Assembly: GCA_001295775.1 (NCBI GenBank)
Contig: LJIA01000006.1
Location: forward strand, 62,001 to 126,000
Length of the DNA stretch: 64,000 nt
Direction of reading: 5' to 3'
Source of the DNA: a beta proteobacterium AAP99
GTDB taxonomy: Bacteria; Pseudomonadota; Gammaproteobacteria; Burkholderiales; Burkholderiaceae_C
This document shows, piece by piece, positions 46,886-55,919 of this stretch. A model generated the notes under the pieces. That model was not told the origin of the DNA, searched no databases, and saw only the letters and a list, made by a program, of their open reading frames with translations. A program made the position numbers and the translations under genes. Position 1 is the first letter of the stretch. Every line of letters starts with the position of its first letter.

Positions 46886-47467
46886 TCACGGCACAGGCAC
46901 TTGGGGAAACTCAATCACATGCCGCACACCGAGCATTGGATAGTGCAGATGCACACCATGCTCGCTGATTTTTTCCACCACGTATCCATCGGGCAAACGC
47001 TCACCCGCGCTCACCGGAATTACCGCTTCTCCCGCAGCTAGATACACCAGCGTTGCCCCGGCGGGCGTCTTCATGCGCCCCCAAAAGCGGTAATTCATTG
47101 GGGGCGCCATCGGCGCCGGCGGCGCAGGCGCCTGCACGACGACGGGCACCACCTTGGCCGGGGGCGGGGGCGGCGGAGGCGGTGGTGGCACAAACGGATC
47201 TCGCTCTGCCAGCCGCAAGGGCTGTGCAGGCCACGCTGCTGGCAGCGGCACGGCAGGCGGGGCACCGTCACCAAGCGCGGCGCCCTGCGGCAAGACCTGC
47301 GCTGGCCAGACATCCTGAGCCACGCCCAGATTCTGTGGCGCAGAGGCCAGCCGCGCAGACTGCGCCACGGGCGGCGCAACGGCAGCCGGCTTCGGCTCCT
47401 CAAACAACACGGCCACAGCCGTCAACACCACAGTGGCGCCCAACGCCCAACGAAGGCCCGCCCGCAT
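46886..47467 (-). CDS. GspC/PilP-like inner-membrane linker protein
   Basis: A 193-residue bitopic protein with an N-terminal membrane helix (~residues 5-20), a long Ala/Pro-rich periplasmic linker including RDPF followed by ten prolines, and a small beta domain (YRFWGRMKTPAGATLVYLAA...GERLPDGYVVEKIS). That matches the homology region of GspC/PilP, which contacts the secretin. ATG 47467 comes 10 bp after the previous gene. Confidence 0.8.
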   Translation of the reverse strand: MRAGLRWALGATVVLTAVAVLFEEPKPAAVAPPVAQSARLASAPQNLGVAQDVWPAQVLPQGAALGDGAPPAVPLPAAWPAQPLRLAERDPFVPPPPPPPPPPAKVVPVVVQAPAPPAPMAPPMNYRFWGRMKTPAGATLVYLAAGEAVIPVSAGERLPDGYVVEKISEHGVHLHYPMLGVRHVIEFPQVPVP

Positions 47468-47477
47468 CACACCCCCG

Positions 47478-48128
47478 TCACCGCACTGCCCCGGGGCCTG
47501 ATCCAGGCTCAGCCCGTGCGGGCGTAGCTGCGGCCTGCGCCACGTCTGCCTGCGCTGGCTGGCCAAAGCGCGTCAACACCACAACGCCATCCACCTCTGC
47601 AGCGCCTGTCGCGCGCTGAAGAGAAATTCGCGTGATTGCGGTTTCCGGATAGGCGTCCAGCTGCGCCTTCAACACCGCCTTCACGCCGGGGTACTGGCCC
47701 CGCAACGCCACTTCAAACACCTGGCGGGCGAGCGTCTCTTGAGTTGCGTCCTGCATGCGCACCGTGATGCGTCGAATCAACACGTTTTGCCCCGCAGCGT
47801 GCGCATTGAGGCTGCGCGCCCACTCCACATGATCCAGCTGTGCAGGCAGCTGCAAGGCAAAGTCTGGCGGCTGCAGCGCCTTCTGCGCGCTAGGCCAGGG
47901 TGTGGCGCGCAGCGCAGCCAGTGCATCATCGGCCCGCTGGCGTTCAGCCAGCGCCTGCACCAAAGCTTGGCTCAGCACGCCACCCGCCCCGAGCGCGAGC
48001 AGCACCCCGGCCGCCCACACCCACCAGGGCAGCGTCGTCGTGTACCAGCGCCGCTGCAGCGCAAACAGCGTGCGAAACGCGTGCTCAGTCCAGCTCAATT
48101 GAGCACCCGCACCTGATGCATCAGCCAA
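47478..48128 (-). CDS. PilO/GspM-like inner-membrane protein
   Basis: A 216-residue bitopic protein with a cytoplasmic start, one membrane helix (WWVWAAGVLLALGAGGVLSQ, ~residues 34-53), coiled coil and ferredoxin-like periplasmic domain ending in ISLQRATGAAEVDGVVVLTRFG. This is typical of PilO-type proteins. The start is a TTG at 48128, supported by AGGAG eight bases upstream; the nearby ATG is in another frame. It is the first gene of the secretion operon, 27 bp after a small exported-protein gene. Confidence 0.78.
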   Translation of the reverse strand: MADASGAGAQLSWTEHAFRTLFALQRRWYTTTLPWWVWAAGVLLALGAGGVLSQALVQALAERQRADDALAALRATPWPSAQKALQPPDFALQLPAQLDHVEWARSLNAHAAGQNVLIRRITVRMQDATQETLARQVFEVALRGQYPGVKAVLKAQLDAYPETAITRISLQRATGAAEVDGVVVLTRFGQPAQADVAQAAATPARAEPGSGPGAVR

Positions 48129-48155
48129 CGGCGTTGCTCCTGACTGCAGCCCGCA

Positions 48156-48536
48156 TTAAAGCGCGCCGATACTAATCAGCCCGCACGGCGTGAACGCAAT
48201 ACCGGGGCAGTGCAAGGCTGGATTAGCATTGGTCTGGTAATAGAGCCAAACCCGACTTGCAGACGCCTTATTCATCATCGCAGCGGCAACGAGCTGTCTG
48301 TTGTTGTTCGGGATTGCAATCACGCCATTGGGGCACTGGGCAGCTGGAGGTGTTGACAACCGAATGCAGGTGGTGCCCGCGTTCACAGTATCTGCCCCGC
48401 CGTTTACGTATACTTCCGTAATCACGGCATCCGTCGTAACCGTCTGCGCTTGAGCTGTGACGTCTGATGTCCAGCCCGTCAAACATAAAGCAATGATGGC
48501 CGCACTACAAAAGCCTCTTAGAGAATCAGTCTTCAT
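48156..48536 (-). CDS. Small exported cysteine protein A
   Basis: A 126-residue protein of the island's small exported family, unrecognised by name. It has a signal peptide (cleavage near VTAQ), a beta start (AVITEVYVNGG), Cys at four places (TTCIRL, AQCPNG, LHCPGI, TPCGLI), a helix QLVAAAMMNKAS and a strand RVWLYY. The stop is 27 bp before the first secretion gene and the start overlaps protein B (ATGA), so it is co-transcribed with both. Confidence 0.75.
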   Translation of the reverse strand: MKTDSLRGFCSAAIIALCLTGWTSDVTAQAQTVTTDAVITEVYVNGGADTVNAGTTCIRLSTPPAAQCPNGVIAIPNNNRQLVAAAMMNKASASRVWLYYQTNANPALHCPGIAFTPCGLISIGAL

Positions 48537-48931
48537 GGCACTACTCCAATATAGATCGGGACCGGTGCACTACCATAGGTCGGCAGCGTGGCGCAAGAGC
48601 CGGTTCCTGGATACCAGAACTGCACCTTGGAGTTATTCTGTTTAGCTCGAAGCAAGATATTGACCCAAGACGCACAAACCATGGGCGACACAGTCGACGC
48701 GCCAACTGTATAATTTTCGCTCAAGCTGCAGATCATCGTCCACTCGCCCCGTCCAGAATGCAAGACATTGACCGGCCCGTGCGAATAAGGCAACACACCG
48801 AGAACATCTACGTTGCAAGAGAAATCAGCTACTGCAGCGAGCGGAATGAGCATCAGAACAGCTGCAGCTAAGGTCCTGCGTACGCGCCGTAAACCCCATT
48901 CCACCCGGTGATAGATCGCAAGTAACGACAT
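48533..48931 (-). CDS. Small exported cysteine protein B
   Basis: A 132-residue family member with a long basic N-region (~20 residues) before the hydrophobic signal (TLAAAVLMLIPLAAVAD). Four Cys lie in FSCNVD, MICSLS, MVCASW and GSCATL. Its C-terminal part matches protein G at 59889: SP..C..W..I...A, then SC...PTY.SAP.P.Y. Function unknown. Confidence 0.75.
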   Translation of the reverse strand: MSLLAIYHRVEWGLRRVRRTLAAAVLMLIPLAAVADFSCNVDVLGVLPYSHGPVNVLHSGRGEWTMICSLSENYTVGASTVSPMVCASWVNILLRAKQNNSKVQFWYPGTGSCATLPTYGSAPVPIYIGVVP

Positions 48932-49024
48932 ATTTAACCACCCTTAGCATCGCATGCAAAATCTAACAGAATACGATCCAAACGCAAAACCAGCTCTTTC
49001 AAACAAATAGACACTTATCGAGCA

Positions 49025-49405
49025 TCAATCGATCATGAAAACCGCATCGATATCCTCGCCATCAACCCAGCGAGTACAGGCATTAGCGCCGTGAATATGT
49101 ATTGTTCTTCCAGCAGCTTTTGCAGTCAGTAATAGTGCGTATTGCTGTTTGCCCGCTGTACTATTTTCATTGCGCACCATAAAGTAGTCATAGCGTGCGC
49201 ACGCGGGCCGTTCCGTGCGGCTGGGTCCTTCGAGCGTGACCCAGATCAAGCCGTCGGATGCACGGACGCCAACGTCGAGGATCTTGCCGCGCTGCTGGCC
49301 CGCCGCTGCAGGCCCTGTCAGCAAAGCAATACCCAGCGCGACCGCAGCCATTGCCGCGCATTTGCTGTTTAGGGTCCTTTGCCCTCTTTTGTCATAAATG
49401 CTCAT
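49025..49405 (-). CDS. Small exported cysteine protein C
   Basis: A 126-residue protein from ATG 49405, which overlaps the stop of protein D. The signal peptide ends near GPAAAG. It has the family pattern: beta segment (KILDVGVRASDGLIWVTL), Cys (PACARY), helix YALLLTAKAAGR, strand TIHIHG, second Cys (NACTRW). Two-cysteine subgroup; the final residues VFMID form a last strand. Confidence 0.75.
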   Translation of the reverse strand: MSIYDKRGQRTLNSKCAAMAAVALGIALLTGPAAAGQQRGKILDVGVRASDGLIWVTLEGPSRTERPACARYDYFMVRNENSTAGKQQYALLLTAKAAGRTIHIHGANACTRWVDGEDIDAVFMID

Positions 49406-49767
49406 CTCACCAACTCCACATAATCCACACCACACCCATCATCTCGCTCGGCGTGTGCATAGAAGCGCACCACACGCCCGGTGCTGGCCGCCAGAAGGAG
49501 CGTGGCCGCGGCCAGTTTGAATCCTTCGGTGCCCATGGTGCCGGGTGTGATGATCAGCCGCCCGCAACCTGTTGGAAACCCAATCGACGCACTATCCAGG
49601 CGCCACACGGTAATCCAACCCGTCTGGTTACCCGCGCTGACGCCGCCGTAATGCCCCCAATGCGGCACACCGGTACCCATTTCGCCCTGCGCGGCCTGGG
49701 CGGCCGGAACGCTGAGGGCACTGGTGGCGGCGAGCATGACCGCGCTGACGATCGTTCTAAAGTTCAC
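49402..49767 (-). CDS. Small exported cysteine protein D
   Basis: A 121-residue protein with GTG start at 49767 preceded by GGAGAG. The signal peptide ends near AQAAQG. Two-cysteine subgroup (TGCGRL and DGCGVD) around the helix LAAATLLLAASTGR and strand VVRFYAHAE, ending VDYVELV. Unrecognised family. Confidence 0.75.
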   Translation of the reverse strand: MNFRTIVSAVMLAATSALSVPAAQAAQGEMGTGVPHWGHYGGVSAGNQTGWITVWRLDSASIGFPTGCGRLIITPGTMGTEGFKLAAATLLLAASTGRVVRFYAHAERDDGCGVDYVELVR

Positions 49768-49797
49768 TGCTGTCTCTCCAAAGGCAAATCACTCTCA

Positions 49798-50163
49798 TCA
49801 CGGCTCAATGCCGATGGCGTGAACAACCGGGTGCGTCATCGCCCAGAAGGTAAAACAGGGCTGCACAAACCACGCACGGATGGGTCGGTTGGTCAGCATC
49901 GCCTGCACGACCAGAGCGTGAATGCTCTTGAACTGCGGGTGGCTAGCCGGTACGTAGGCGAGATGCGATGCAGAGCATCGTGCGGGGTTCTCCCAGGGCG
50001 TACTGCCCTGAATGAACAGACCCACACCGCCTTCGATCCAATAGTTGGTGACGGTTCGTGCCCCGGACGTCCCGTCGGTTTGTGCCGCCACCGGCGCGGC
50101 ACCCAAGACAACACTGCTCAAGATAGCGGCACCCACGGTCTGTCGAACCCACTGAGTATTCAT
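49798..50163 (-). CDS. Small exported cysteine protein E
   Basis: A 121-residue protein from ATG 50163 (ribosome site GGAGAGGTG). Signal cleavage near VAAQ. It has the beta segment TNYWIEGGVGLFIQG, Cys in ARCSAS, helix HALVVQAMLTNR, strand PIRAWF, Cys in QPCFTF and a final strand VHAIGIEP. Same family, two-cysteine subgroup. Confidence 0.75.
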   Translation of the reverse strand: MNTQWVRQTVGAAILSSVVLGAAPVAAQTDGTSGARTVTNYWIEGGVGLFIQGSTPWENPARCSASHLAYVPASHPQFKSIHALVVQAMLTNRPIRAWFVQPCFTFWAMTHPVVHAIGIEP

Positions 50164-50552
50164 CGCTACATCACCTCTCCGAACTTCAAAGACCATTTGC
50201 AGACTGCTCGGCTACTTGACTAAGCACATTGACTGCTGATTTCATTTTCAAAAATTTGCGAATGCAACCGAAGTTGACAGAGCTATTTTCAAATTTCTAT
50301 TGAACGTTCATTTAGCCCAAGAACCGCACCAGACAGGCGGAAAGCCGGGTGTTTGAGGGTCTTTCGGAGTGGGTGCATCTCACGCCGCGCACCAGCCACC
50401 CTGCTCGGCTTGCTCACCACCCAGGCCGGGACACAACAAGGCAGCGCATTTGACACACACGGGCGGTCACCCGTTTCGCTTGCCGTACCCGCTCTGCTCA
50501 AACCCAAACGTGCCAACAAACACTGCCCGCCTACCTGGATCTGCCGCCTAAA
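50164..50552. other. 389-bp intergenic gap inside the small-protein array
   Basis: AT-rich near 50220-50310, with no gene on either strand that looks real. It could carry a promoter for proteins E to A and the secretion operon; I see no certain -35/-10 or terminator. Confidence 0.4.
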
Positions 50553-50891
50553 TCACGGTGGATTGGGGATAAAAATGTCATACAACTGACACTCATTAAA
50601 TACCCGCGGGCTGGATTCGAACGCGCGGATCAGCACCACCTGCTTGTTACTGAAGGCAGACATCGCCGTGGCATACATCGCCCGGCCCACCGGGTCCCGC
50701 ATATCCACCCACACCCGCACGCCACAGGTGCCGGCTGGTTGCCAGTTGGGCGTAAAGCCGATAAAGCCCGTCGCCCCCTCAATCCGCAGGTTCGTGATCT
50801 GCCCCGTTGTTGCGATAGGGTTCGCCCATGCCGTCGAGCATAATAGTGCCAATGCGGCAGTGATCAGCCCAACTTTGAAAATACTGCTCAT
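50553..50891 (-). CDS. Small exported cysteine protein F
   Basis: A 112-residue protein from ATG 50891 (AGGA ten bases upstream; the ATG at 50912 has its AGGA directly adjoining). The signal peptide MSSIFKVGLITAALALLCST is cleaved near AWA. Two cysteines (GTCGVR and NECQLY) flank helix AMYATAMSAFSNK and strand QVVLIRAF; it ends DIFIPNPP. Same family. Confidence 0.75.
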   Translation of the reverse strand: MSSIFKVGLITAALALLCSTAWANPIATTGQITNLRIEGATGFIGFTPNWQPAGTCGVRVWVDMRDPVGRAMYATAMSAFSNKQVVLIRAFESSPRVFNECQLYDIFIPNPP

Positions 50892-51084
50892 CTCAACCGA
50901 TTCCTGTGTCATTCCTTACACTGCAATACGGCTTAAATCCAATCTGTCCAACTCATAGCTCTCTAACGCGGTCCGTCACCTCTATCTCTTAGCCACGCTA
51001 GCTTTGATACAAGACGAGCCTCTATCTGAAACTTAAGCAGCAAATGGCAAGACCTGACCCCGAAGCTAGATGCAGCCACTAATC

Positions 51085-51510
51085 CTATGTATATGTGGGA
51101 TGAGATGCCTTCTTGCGCTCGGTGATTGCTTTCGCTCCGGCGGCCAGTACCGCCACACAGTGCGCACCCATAGGATATCCAAACATCCAACCTTCCTTCT
51201 CGAATATCCACTTGGCCCATCCGAGGCAGAAAGCATCACCAAATACTACACACGAAACACCGTCCATGCCGGCTCGGTTCAAGAGCAAACCGCCGGCACC
51301 GAGCAGACCCACAAACCCCAGCGCCGCTAAACCATTAAAGAAAAACAAAGGCAAAGCCGCCACAAGACTTGGCCAAAAAACAATGAGAAAAACTGGAAAA
51401 TAGTAAACTGCGCCAAGTCCAGTTGAGTAAATCCAAACCGGCAAGACCATAAGGCCAAATACAAAGTAGTACACCTTAATTATGCTGAGACCGCGGCGCC
51501 AATCGATCAT
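51085..51510 (-). CDS. Membrane protein, candidate immunity protein for the RHS toxin
   Basis: A 141-residue protein with about four hydrophobic segments (VYYFVFGLMVLPVWIY; VYYFPVFLIVFWPSLVAALP; FFNGLAALGFVGLLGAGGLL; GAHCVAVLAAGA). Its start overlaps the RHS stop by 4 bases (51507-51510), the position of immunity genes in polymorphic toxin loci. The AT-rich base composition matches the adjoining RHS tail. No family recognised. Confidence 0.65.
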   Translation of the reverse strand: MIDWRRGLSIIKVYYFVFGLMVLPVWIYSTGLGAVYYFPVFLIVFWPSLVAALPLFFFNGLAALGFVGLLGAGGLLLNRAGMDGVSCVVFGDAFCLGWAKWIFEKEGWMFGYPMGAHCVAVLAAGAKAITERKKASHPTYT

Positions 51511-54500
51511 TTTCGATTTGCCCTCTCAGACCACCGCTGATCTAGCGCGCGGAAAGTTCGCGCACCGGCATCGGCATTGAATTTAGCAAGCTCGGAATTG
51601 ACCCATCCACTTATGAGCGGTACCGATATGTTGTGTGTGCCAAGGCCTAATGTATAAGAATACAAATTATTGTTAGCGACAAAGACTCCACGCGTCACTG
51701 TACCCCACCTTGCCAAGTGCGCAGCCGTCGTTGTATTGGTTACAGCACCGCCGGGCCCGACAGTTTGTCGTATGAAACCAAGTTCGAATTTAAAGTCTCG
51801 TGCATTAGGAATTCCATCGTTTAGGACAAACCATCCTGGCCCAGGAACCCAAACCGCTTTTGTACCGCCATCGACAAAATCGACTGGCAGGCCAGCATAA
51901 CTTGGTGCCGAATAAGCATAGCGCAGGGAAAGTGCATTTGCACAGCCGCCTGTGTCACAACCGGATGCAATTTGACTTATAATCATATAATAATGCTCGT
52001 TGGCCGCCAGATAACCTCTTGATCTCTGTGAAAATCCCTGACTTGCTGCCTCATTAAATAAATACTGAAATGCCCCAGTCTGAGCACCGTTCGCGAATTT
52101 GCCACCGCCAATTACTTCAACCGTGCCACCAATTAGAGCCGAAACAAGCGTATTTGCCGCACGGTTGCCGGAATAGCCAATCGACGAAGAGAGCAGTTTT
52201 CCGAAGCCAGCTGTTGCAGCGCCCCGCCCGCATTCACCGCCGCCAGCAACGCTGGTGACACATCCTGCTGCAGCATGCAATGCAACTCGCCCAATCCCAG
52301 CGCTCCCCCATGTCCGTGCCGCGTCGGCCGTAATTTGGTTTGCTCCTGATTGAGTCAGCGCGAACTCTGCCTTTGAAGCTGCAGCGGTGTGTGCGCCGTC
52401 GGCAATTCGCCCGACACCATAAAACACCGCGGCCGAGAACGCGCCTTGCGCCGCACCCTTCACGGTTCCTGAGCTGATGGCGCCGCTAGAAAAGCCGGCA
52501 ACCAGCGCGCTCGCAAAAGGCTGCCCGGCAATCATCCACGGCCCGCCCGGCCCAAGCAGGAGAGACGCCGAGATCGCTAAACCTTGCCTGAAGGTTTGCT
52601 GGTCAATGACACCCGTCGCCCGTGCAACGAAAAGTCCAGCGACAACTGCGCCGCAGATCGCGCACCTTCCGTCTGCATCGACCAGATTGAGTGGCTGGTT
52701 ATACACATAGCTGTAGGCGTTGTAGGTTTGAATATCAAACAGGTCGCCCACCACGGGGTCGGCCTGCATCATGCGGCCCAGCAGCGGGTCGTACAGGCGG
52801 GCGTTCATGTGGATGATGCCCACGTCGTCCAGGTGCTCGTGGCCGGTGAAGCCGCGGTCTGTGCCAAAGCCGGTGTCTGGGTTGCCGTGTTGGTAGTCCC
52901 CCACCAGGGTGTTGGCGGTGTCTGCATTGCCGTTGGGGAAGCGGCGCTTGCCCCAGGGGTCGTAGCTGTAGCGCACGATCTGGGCGGCGAGCTGGTCCCA
53001 GTTGGCTCCGGTGGCCACGCTCACGGCGGCGGTGGAGCCCAGGTGGTCTTTGTGCCAGTACTCCAGCTTGATGGGGGTGGTGGGCGCGGTGGAGCGGGTG
53101 GTGAGCAGCGCGGTGCTGCTGCCGGTGGCGATGTAGTGGCGGTTGAAGACTTGGCCGTCTTCAGCTACTTCCATCTCAAAGCTCAGGCCGCCGGCGCCGT
53201 CTGGGTGCAAATACCAGGTGGTGCGCACACCGCGGGCGGTGGTGCGGCGCTCCACAAAGCGCTGTTCGGTGTCGCTATAGGCCCAGTCGTACCGGGCGGC
53301 TTGGCCCTGGGCGTTGGGTGCGCCCACGAGGGCGTTGGTGGAACCATCGCCCTGCGGGAGGTTGAAGCTGTTGTAACGCAGGGTGCGGTAGCGGGCGTCT
53401 CCAAAGGCGCGAATGAGGTTGCCTTGGGCGTCGTATTCAAAGTCTGCGGTGTAGTTGCGCGGATTGGGGCCGGCCGTGCCGCGTACTGACGTGACGGCGT
53501 GGGGGCGCAATTGGCCGGCCGCTGGATAGAAATACAGTCCTACATCGCTCTTTGAAAGGATGTTGCCAATGGCGTTGTACTGAACATTGACGCGCCCCAC
53601 CTGGCCGGTGTTGTTGGTGGTGATGTAGCGGGTGAGGCGGTTGAGCTCGTCGTAGCCAAAGGTTTCGCCGGTGGCGATGTTGGGGCCGGCGCCGTGGGCG
53701 TCTGAGCGGGCCGTGAGGTTGTTGAGGCTGTCCCAGACGTAGGTGTGCTGGAACACCTGCATGGCGGCGGCGGTAATGTCATTGCCCGTACCAGCCCCGG
53801 TTTGCGCCACGCGGCCACTCAGCGGCTGGTAGCGCGTTCTGCTTGCGACCCCATTACCAAGCTGAGCATCTTCAACCTTGCCCCAGGCATTCATGGTCAT
53901 GGGGGTCCAGTAGGGGTAGCCCGTGGCCGCATTGGTCACACTACGCGCGAAGCCCAGGGCCGTGTAGTTCATCTGCACGGCCACACCCGTGGGGTAGGTT
54001 TGCGTGCGTACCCGGCCGAAGTTGTTGTCGTAGGCCACACGCTGGCTGAAGGTCTGCTGGCCGTAGCGGTTGCCGTCTGGCGCGGCCACGGTGGTGTTCT
54101 CGATGGGGCGCAGCTTGGTGTCGTAGACGGTGTTACGCGTCACCCCATGGGTGGTGGACACGCCGCACAGCAGGCCCCGAGTACTGCTGGCGTTACTGTT
54201 GCCGCCAGTGGCGGTTGCGCTGTTGAGGCACCAGTCTCCGGCGGCGCTGTTGCCGCTCACCGTGTCGTACCTCCAGGTAGTGGTGAACTCTGGCGAGGTA
54301 CGCGTGACCATGCGGCCGAGCTTGTCGTAGGTGAAGCTCGTGCGCGTGTTGCCGGCGCGTTGGTTAGGCGTTTGCTGCGCGATCAACTCGCCGAGCGGGT
54401 TGTACTCGTAGGTGTGCAGGCCTTTGTTGGGGTCCCAAAGCTGGGTGCGCCGGCCGCGCTGGTCAAACCGAACCTCAATCCGGTTGCCCAGCGGGTCGAT

Positions 54501-55832
54501 GGTGGTGACCAGATTGTCTTGGGCGTCGTAGACGTAGGCGGTTTGCGCCCGGTCTGCAGACTGGACGAGCGTCACCTTGCCTTGGGTGTTCTTCCAGCTG
54601 ATGTCCACCAGCTCGCGCGGGACGTTCTCATCCACACCGTTGCTGGAGCCTGGCTGGCGGCGGGTGGTGGTGGTCTTGAGGCCTTCGTAGCTGTATTCAA
54701 TCACCGCAAAACGCAGGTTCCCCTGGTTGCCACGGTGGGCGATGGGCCAGTTGTTTTTGTCTGCCAGCAATGCGGTAAATGTGCCGCGTTGGCGCTCGGG
54801 AATGCGGGCCAGCGCATCGGCGTAGCTGAGCGCATCCGCGCTGTCATTGGCGGACAAGACCACCATCGGGCGGCCAAGCACATCAAAAGCGGTGTAGGTG
54901 AATCCGTAAGTGAATTCACCATTAACCGTGGATGCCAGGCTGTGCAAGAAATACGGCTGCGTGGTGAGCACCTCTGCGCCGTTCTGGTTGTAGTAGGTGT
55001 CCGCAACGATGAGGCGCCCGTTGGTGGCGCCGTTGCCTTCGTCAAAGGCTTGCGTCACCGTTCGGATCTTGCGGCCGAGGTTGTCTTGGTACTCACGCAC
55101 CCACGGGCCAGCCGCTTGGCCGTTCGCTCCAAAACTCTGGGACTGCACAAAGCTGATGGCCTGCGGCGGCACCTCACTGTTCGGCCCGAAGCTGCTGCTG
55201 GTGTTGGGTGCCGGGCAGCCCGGCGTGTTGCTTGAACGTTCCGTGACCTTGAGGGCATTCGTGCTTGGCCATTCCAGGTAGCAGTACCACGTGCGGGTTG
55301 ACGTCCCGTCGGCCCGTAGCTCTTGAACTTTTCGACCAAAGTCGTCAAGCGTGACCTGTGAGACGAGTCCGTTGGGGCCCTGTATCCAGTCAGCTTGGCC
55401 AAACCGGGCGTCGAAACGACGGCTCTCCGCGTGCCCCAAGGCATTGGTGACTTGCGTCACGAAGCTGCCATCCAAGACACCCGCGGGCTGACCTGCATTG
55501 CGGAAAGAGGCCGATGCAGTTCGAACTAGCGGGTGGTTGTTGTCTGAAACGCCGCAGGGGCTAGTCGTGGTGGAGGTTTTGTTGCCGAACGGATCGCCGT
55601 AACCGTGGGTGGTCTTCACGCACAGCTCGCCACCTTCCGGCTCGACTGTCTCTGAAATGAGCAGGCCGGTGTCCCGGTCATATGTAAAGCTCACAGAGCG
55701 AACGACGGTCGTTTGGATGGGTGCCAGTGCGGGGGCCTGCGCAGCGGCGCCAAAGAATGCTCCAGCCAGTAGGCAGAAAACGGCTGCGGTTCGGGCGCCG
55801 CGAGTGCTTCGAGACTGTTCGCGCTTGTTCAT
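51507..55832 (-). CDS. RHS-repeat protein (TcC-like) with signal peptide and variable C-terminal tail
   Basis: About 1441 residues from ATG 55832, with a Sec signal (TAAVFCLLAGAFFGAAAQA). YD/RHS repeats follow (AYVYDAQDNLVTTIDPLGN, FTYDKLGRM, FGYDELNRLTRY, FEYDAQGNLIRAFG). The RHS core end is HKDHLGST...ARLYDPLLGRMMQADP...YSYVYNQPLNLVDADGR. The ~390-residue tail begins near 52665. The NGAQTGAFQYLFNEA linker (~52050) precedes the last ~180 residues, the likely toxin domain, which I cannot name. The tail DNA is AT-richer than the repeats. It follows the SpvB-like gene by 87 bp. Confidence 0.92.
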   Translation of the reverse strand: MNKREQSRSTRGARTAAVFCLLAGAFFGAAAQAPALAPIQTTVVRSVSFTYDRDTGLLISETVEPEGGELCVKTTHGYGDPFGNKTSTTTSPCGVSDNNHPLVRTASASFRNAGQPAGVLDGSFVTQVTNALGHAESRRFDARFGQADWIQGPNGLVSQVTLDDFGRKVQELRADGTSTRTWYCYLEWPSTNALKVTERSSNTPGCPAPNTSSSFGPNSEVPPQAISFVQSQSFGANGQAAGPWVREYQDNLGRKIRTVTQAFDEGNGATNGRLIVADTYYNQNGAEVLTTQPYFLHSLASTVNGEFTYGFTYTAFDVLGRPMVVLSANDSADALSYADALARIPERQRGTFTALLADKNNWPIAHRGNQGNLRFAVIEYSYEGLKTTTTRRQPGSSNGVDENVPRELVDISWKNTQGKVTLVQSADRAQTAYVYDAQDNLVTTIDPLGNRIEVRFDQRGRRTQLWDPNKGLHTYEYNPLGELIAQQTPNQRAGNTRTSFTYDKLGRMVTRTSPEFTTTWRYDTVSGNSAAGDWCLNSATATGGNSNASSTRGLLCGVSTTHGVTRNTVYDTKLRPIENTTVAAPDGNRYGQQTFSQRVAYDNNFGRVRTQTYPTGVAVQMNYTALGFARSVTNAATGYPYWTPMTMNAWGKVEDAQLGNGVASRTRYQPLSGRVAQTGAGTGNDITAAAMQVFQHTYVWDSLNNLTARSDAHGAGPNIATGETFGYDELNRLTRYITTNNTGQVGRVNVQYNAIGNILSKSDVGLYFYPAAGQLRPHAVTSVRGTAGPNPRNYTADFEYDAQGNLIRAFGDARYRTLRYNSFNLPQGDGSTNALVGAPNAQGQAARYDWAYSDTEQRFVERRTTARGVRTTWYLHPDGAGGLSFEMEVAEDGQVFNRHYIATGSSTALLTTRSTAPTTPIKLEYWHKDHLGSTAAVSVATGANWDQLAAQIVRYSYDPWGKRRFPNGNADTANTLVGDYQHGNPDTGFGTDRGFTGHEHLDDVGIIHMNARLYDPLLGRMMQADPVVGDLFDIQTYNAYSYVYNQPLNLVDADGRCAICGAVVAGLFVARATGVIDQQTFRQGLAISASLLLGPGGPWMIAGQPFASALVAGFSSGAISSGTVKGAAQGAFSAAVFYGVGRIADGAHTAAASKAEFALTQSGANQITADAARTWGSAGIGRVALHAAAGCVTSVAGGGECGRGAATAGFGKLLSSSIGYSGNRAANTLVSALIGGTVEVIGGGKFANGAQTGAFQYLFNEAASQGFSQRSRGYLAANEHYYMIISQIASGCDTGGCANALSLRYAYSAPSYAGLPVDFVDGGTKAVWVPGPGWFVLNDGIPNARDFKFELGFIRQTVGPGGAVTNTTTAAHLARWGTVTRGVFVANNNLYSYTLGLGTHNISVPLISGWVNSELAKFNADAGARTFRALDQRWSERANRK

Positions 55833-55919
55833 GGAATCGTGGTCGCTAGGCTTGGTATAAGGGCGAGCGCGGTTACGCGCATGCAATCGAGATGCGCCAG
55901 GGCATGGCGCACTTGCGTG

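Noticed and set aside
50963-51220. An 85-residue minus-strand frame after the candidate immunity gene
   Set aside because: Overlaps the candidate immunity gene in another frame and has no family resemblance.
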